Assembly (NCBI GenBank): GCA_947168515.1
Contig: CAMVMF010000001.1
Span: 78,632-142,631 of the forward strand
Reading direction: 5' to 3'
Length of the DNA: 64,000 bases
Origin: an uncultured Bacteroidales bacterium
Lineage (GTDB): Bacteria > Bacteroidota > Bacteroidia > Bacteroidales > P3
Below the pieces are notes generated by a model that had not been told where the DNA came from, made no database searches, and saw only the letters and a list, made by a program, of their open reading frames with translations. Position 1 is the stretch's first letter. Every line of letters begins with the position of its first letter. Made by a program: the position numbers and the translations under genes. Shown here in pieces: positions 63,364-64,000 of this stretch.

Positions 63364-63552
63364 TTAGTTCAAGTGCCAGTCCCAGCTACCACTTTGCATT
63401 TGTTCGTTCATGCCGGGATTTGGATTTACGGACTGGCCAGGCTGAACGATTATTTTTTCAGTGGGAGACCCGGCAAAGCCACTCTCGATTTTGAATTTGA
63501 CCACCTTGACAACAGGGGTCTGATAGTGTTTTAAAGTTAGATTTTTCATCAT
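63364..63552 (-). CDS. 62-residue small protein before a fimbrillin-like lipoprotein
   Basis: The product (MMKNLTLKHYQTPVVKVVKF...) has the same pattern as the 69-residue protein at 48439: Lys-x-Tyr-x-x-Pro-x-Val-x-Val-Val-x-Phe-x-Ile-Glu-x-Gly-Phe-x-Gly-Ser. It lies 40 bp before a lipoprotein of the same N-terminal type. It has no signal peptide. A second ATG directly follows the first. Function unknown. Confidence 0.72.
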   Translation of the reverse strand: MMKNLTLKHYQTPVVKVVKFKIESGFAGSPTEKIIVQPGQSVNPNPGMNEQMQSGSWDWHLN

Positions 63553-63720
63553 ACTAATTTTTTGTATTTTTGTTATCTCTTTATCTACTCAAAACAGGCC
63601 TTTTCAGGAGGTCAAAACCAGCAAAAACACTAAAAGTGCCAACATTCGATGCAATAAAAAAACACATAACGACCTTTCATATAGTATTTTCCAGGTTTTC
63701 GACCCTGTTTTATTGATTTG

Positions 63721-63728
63721 CAAATATA
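63721..63728 (-). promoter_or_regulatory. -7 promoter element of the small-protein/lipoprotein operon
   Basis: TATATTTG on the minus strand, giving a leader of about 160 nt before the 62-residue protein gene. Confidence 0.5.
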
Positions 63729-63951
63729 TCATTTTTTTATGATATGTATTTTTAATTATATTTTTTTCATATTAATACGGATGGATTCTTTCGCCTATTT
63801 TCGTTACTTTTGGGATTGTAGTGAAATTTATATTACATTGCATTCTGAAGTTTGACAAGTATCTGTGTGATGAGTGTGCTACAAGAAAGGCCGTAGAGCT
63901 CTGAATGGCAACTGGCTGTCGCACTGATGGTCGCCATTGTCGCGTCTCTCG

Positions 63952-63984
63952 TATATTTGCATCGAAAAAATATGATTATCTTTG
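63952..63984 (+). promoter_or_regulatory. Promoter elements for the next plus-strand gene
   Basis: TATATTTG (63952-63959) and TATCTTTG (63977-63984) lie in tandem. The TTTG of the first could be the -33 box of the second (17 bp spacing). An ATG occupies the last three bases. Confidence 0.5.
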
Positions 63985-63997
63985 CAAAATAAAAAAG

Positions 63998-64000
63998 ATG
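63998..64000 (+). CDS. Possible start codon of a gene that continues outside the window
   Basis: ATG is the last codon of the window, 13 bp after a TATCTTTG element. Nothing of the product can be seen. Confidence 0.3.

Larger units (their letters stand above)
63553..64000. other. 448-bp divergent region at the window end
   Basis: It holds the promoter of the small-protein/lipoprotein operon (63721-63728, minus) and promoter elements for a plus-strand gene that begins at the last codon of the window. In between I see nothing identifiable. Confidence 0.5.

Overview
The window comes from the chromosome of a Bacteroidales bacterium (Bacteroidota) with roughly balanced base composition. The evidence is the promoter type, gene content and secretion signals. 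Many genes are preceded by the TAnnTTTG -7 element of Bacteroidota. There are Bacteroidales-typical families (DUF3822, DUF4199, DUF6266, an RprY-like regulator, a PorW/SprE-family lipoprotein). Several surface proteins end in type IX secretion system (T9SS) sorting domains of both type A and type B. I cannot place it below order level. No tRNA, rRNA, CRISPR array, transposase or integrase was seen.

Regions 1-35 kb and 37-41.5 kb are mostly core genes. They run in this order: end of an outer-membrane barrel protein; a membrane protein with an HExxH motif; gcvP, clpC and gyrA; a TPR protein; an operon of CYTH phosphatase, YfcC-type transporter and M28 peptidase; purC; an operon ending in rsmD; and an operon of PorW/SprE-like lipoprotein, bactofilin and a kinase-RapZ fusion. 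Next come ychF and glycosyltransferases, then a tight run of glycosyltransferase, lepB, cyclophilin, RprY-like regulator and metallo-hydrolase, then priA divergent to it. A four-gene cassette with phage lysis flavour (DUF6266 protein, two small proteins, amidase; 34.8-36.8 kb) sits between priA and the co-directional run ruvX, def, TPR lipoprotein, mutL and rhomboid.

From 41.6 kb the content is accessory. Two paralogous WYL-domain regulators flank an unrecognised 572-residue protein with a C-terminal leucine-rich-repeat segment. Then comes an operon of a secreted C10 (streptopain-like) peptidase, a 69-residue small protein and a GLUG-type lipoprotein. After that lie three tandem, nearly identical genes of 2.5 kb for T9SS-exported surface proteins. 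Their N-terminal 171 and C-terminal 435 residues are identical, and differences are concentrated in a few blocks in the middle. The last part holds an unrecognised 74-residue protein and a second small-protein/lipoprotein pair.

The most noteworthy signals are the tandem array with hypervariable blocks between identical flanks, the WYL island with a shared promoter motif, the recurring pairing of a small protein with a fimbrillin-like lipoprotein, three dispersed intergenic arrays with a 9-bp period, and REP-like hairpin repeats in the spacers of the tandem array.
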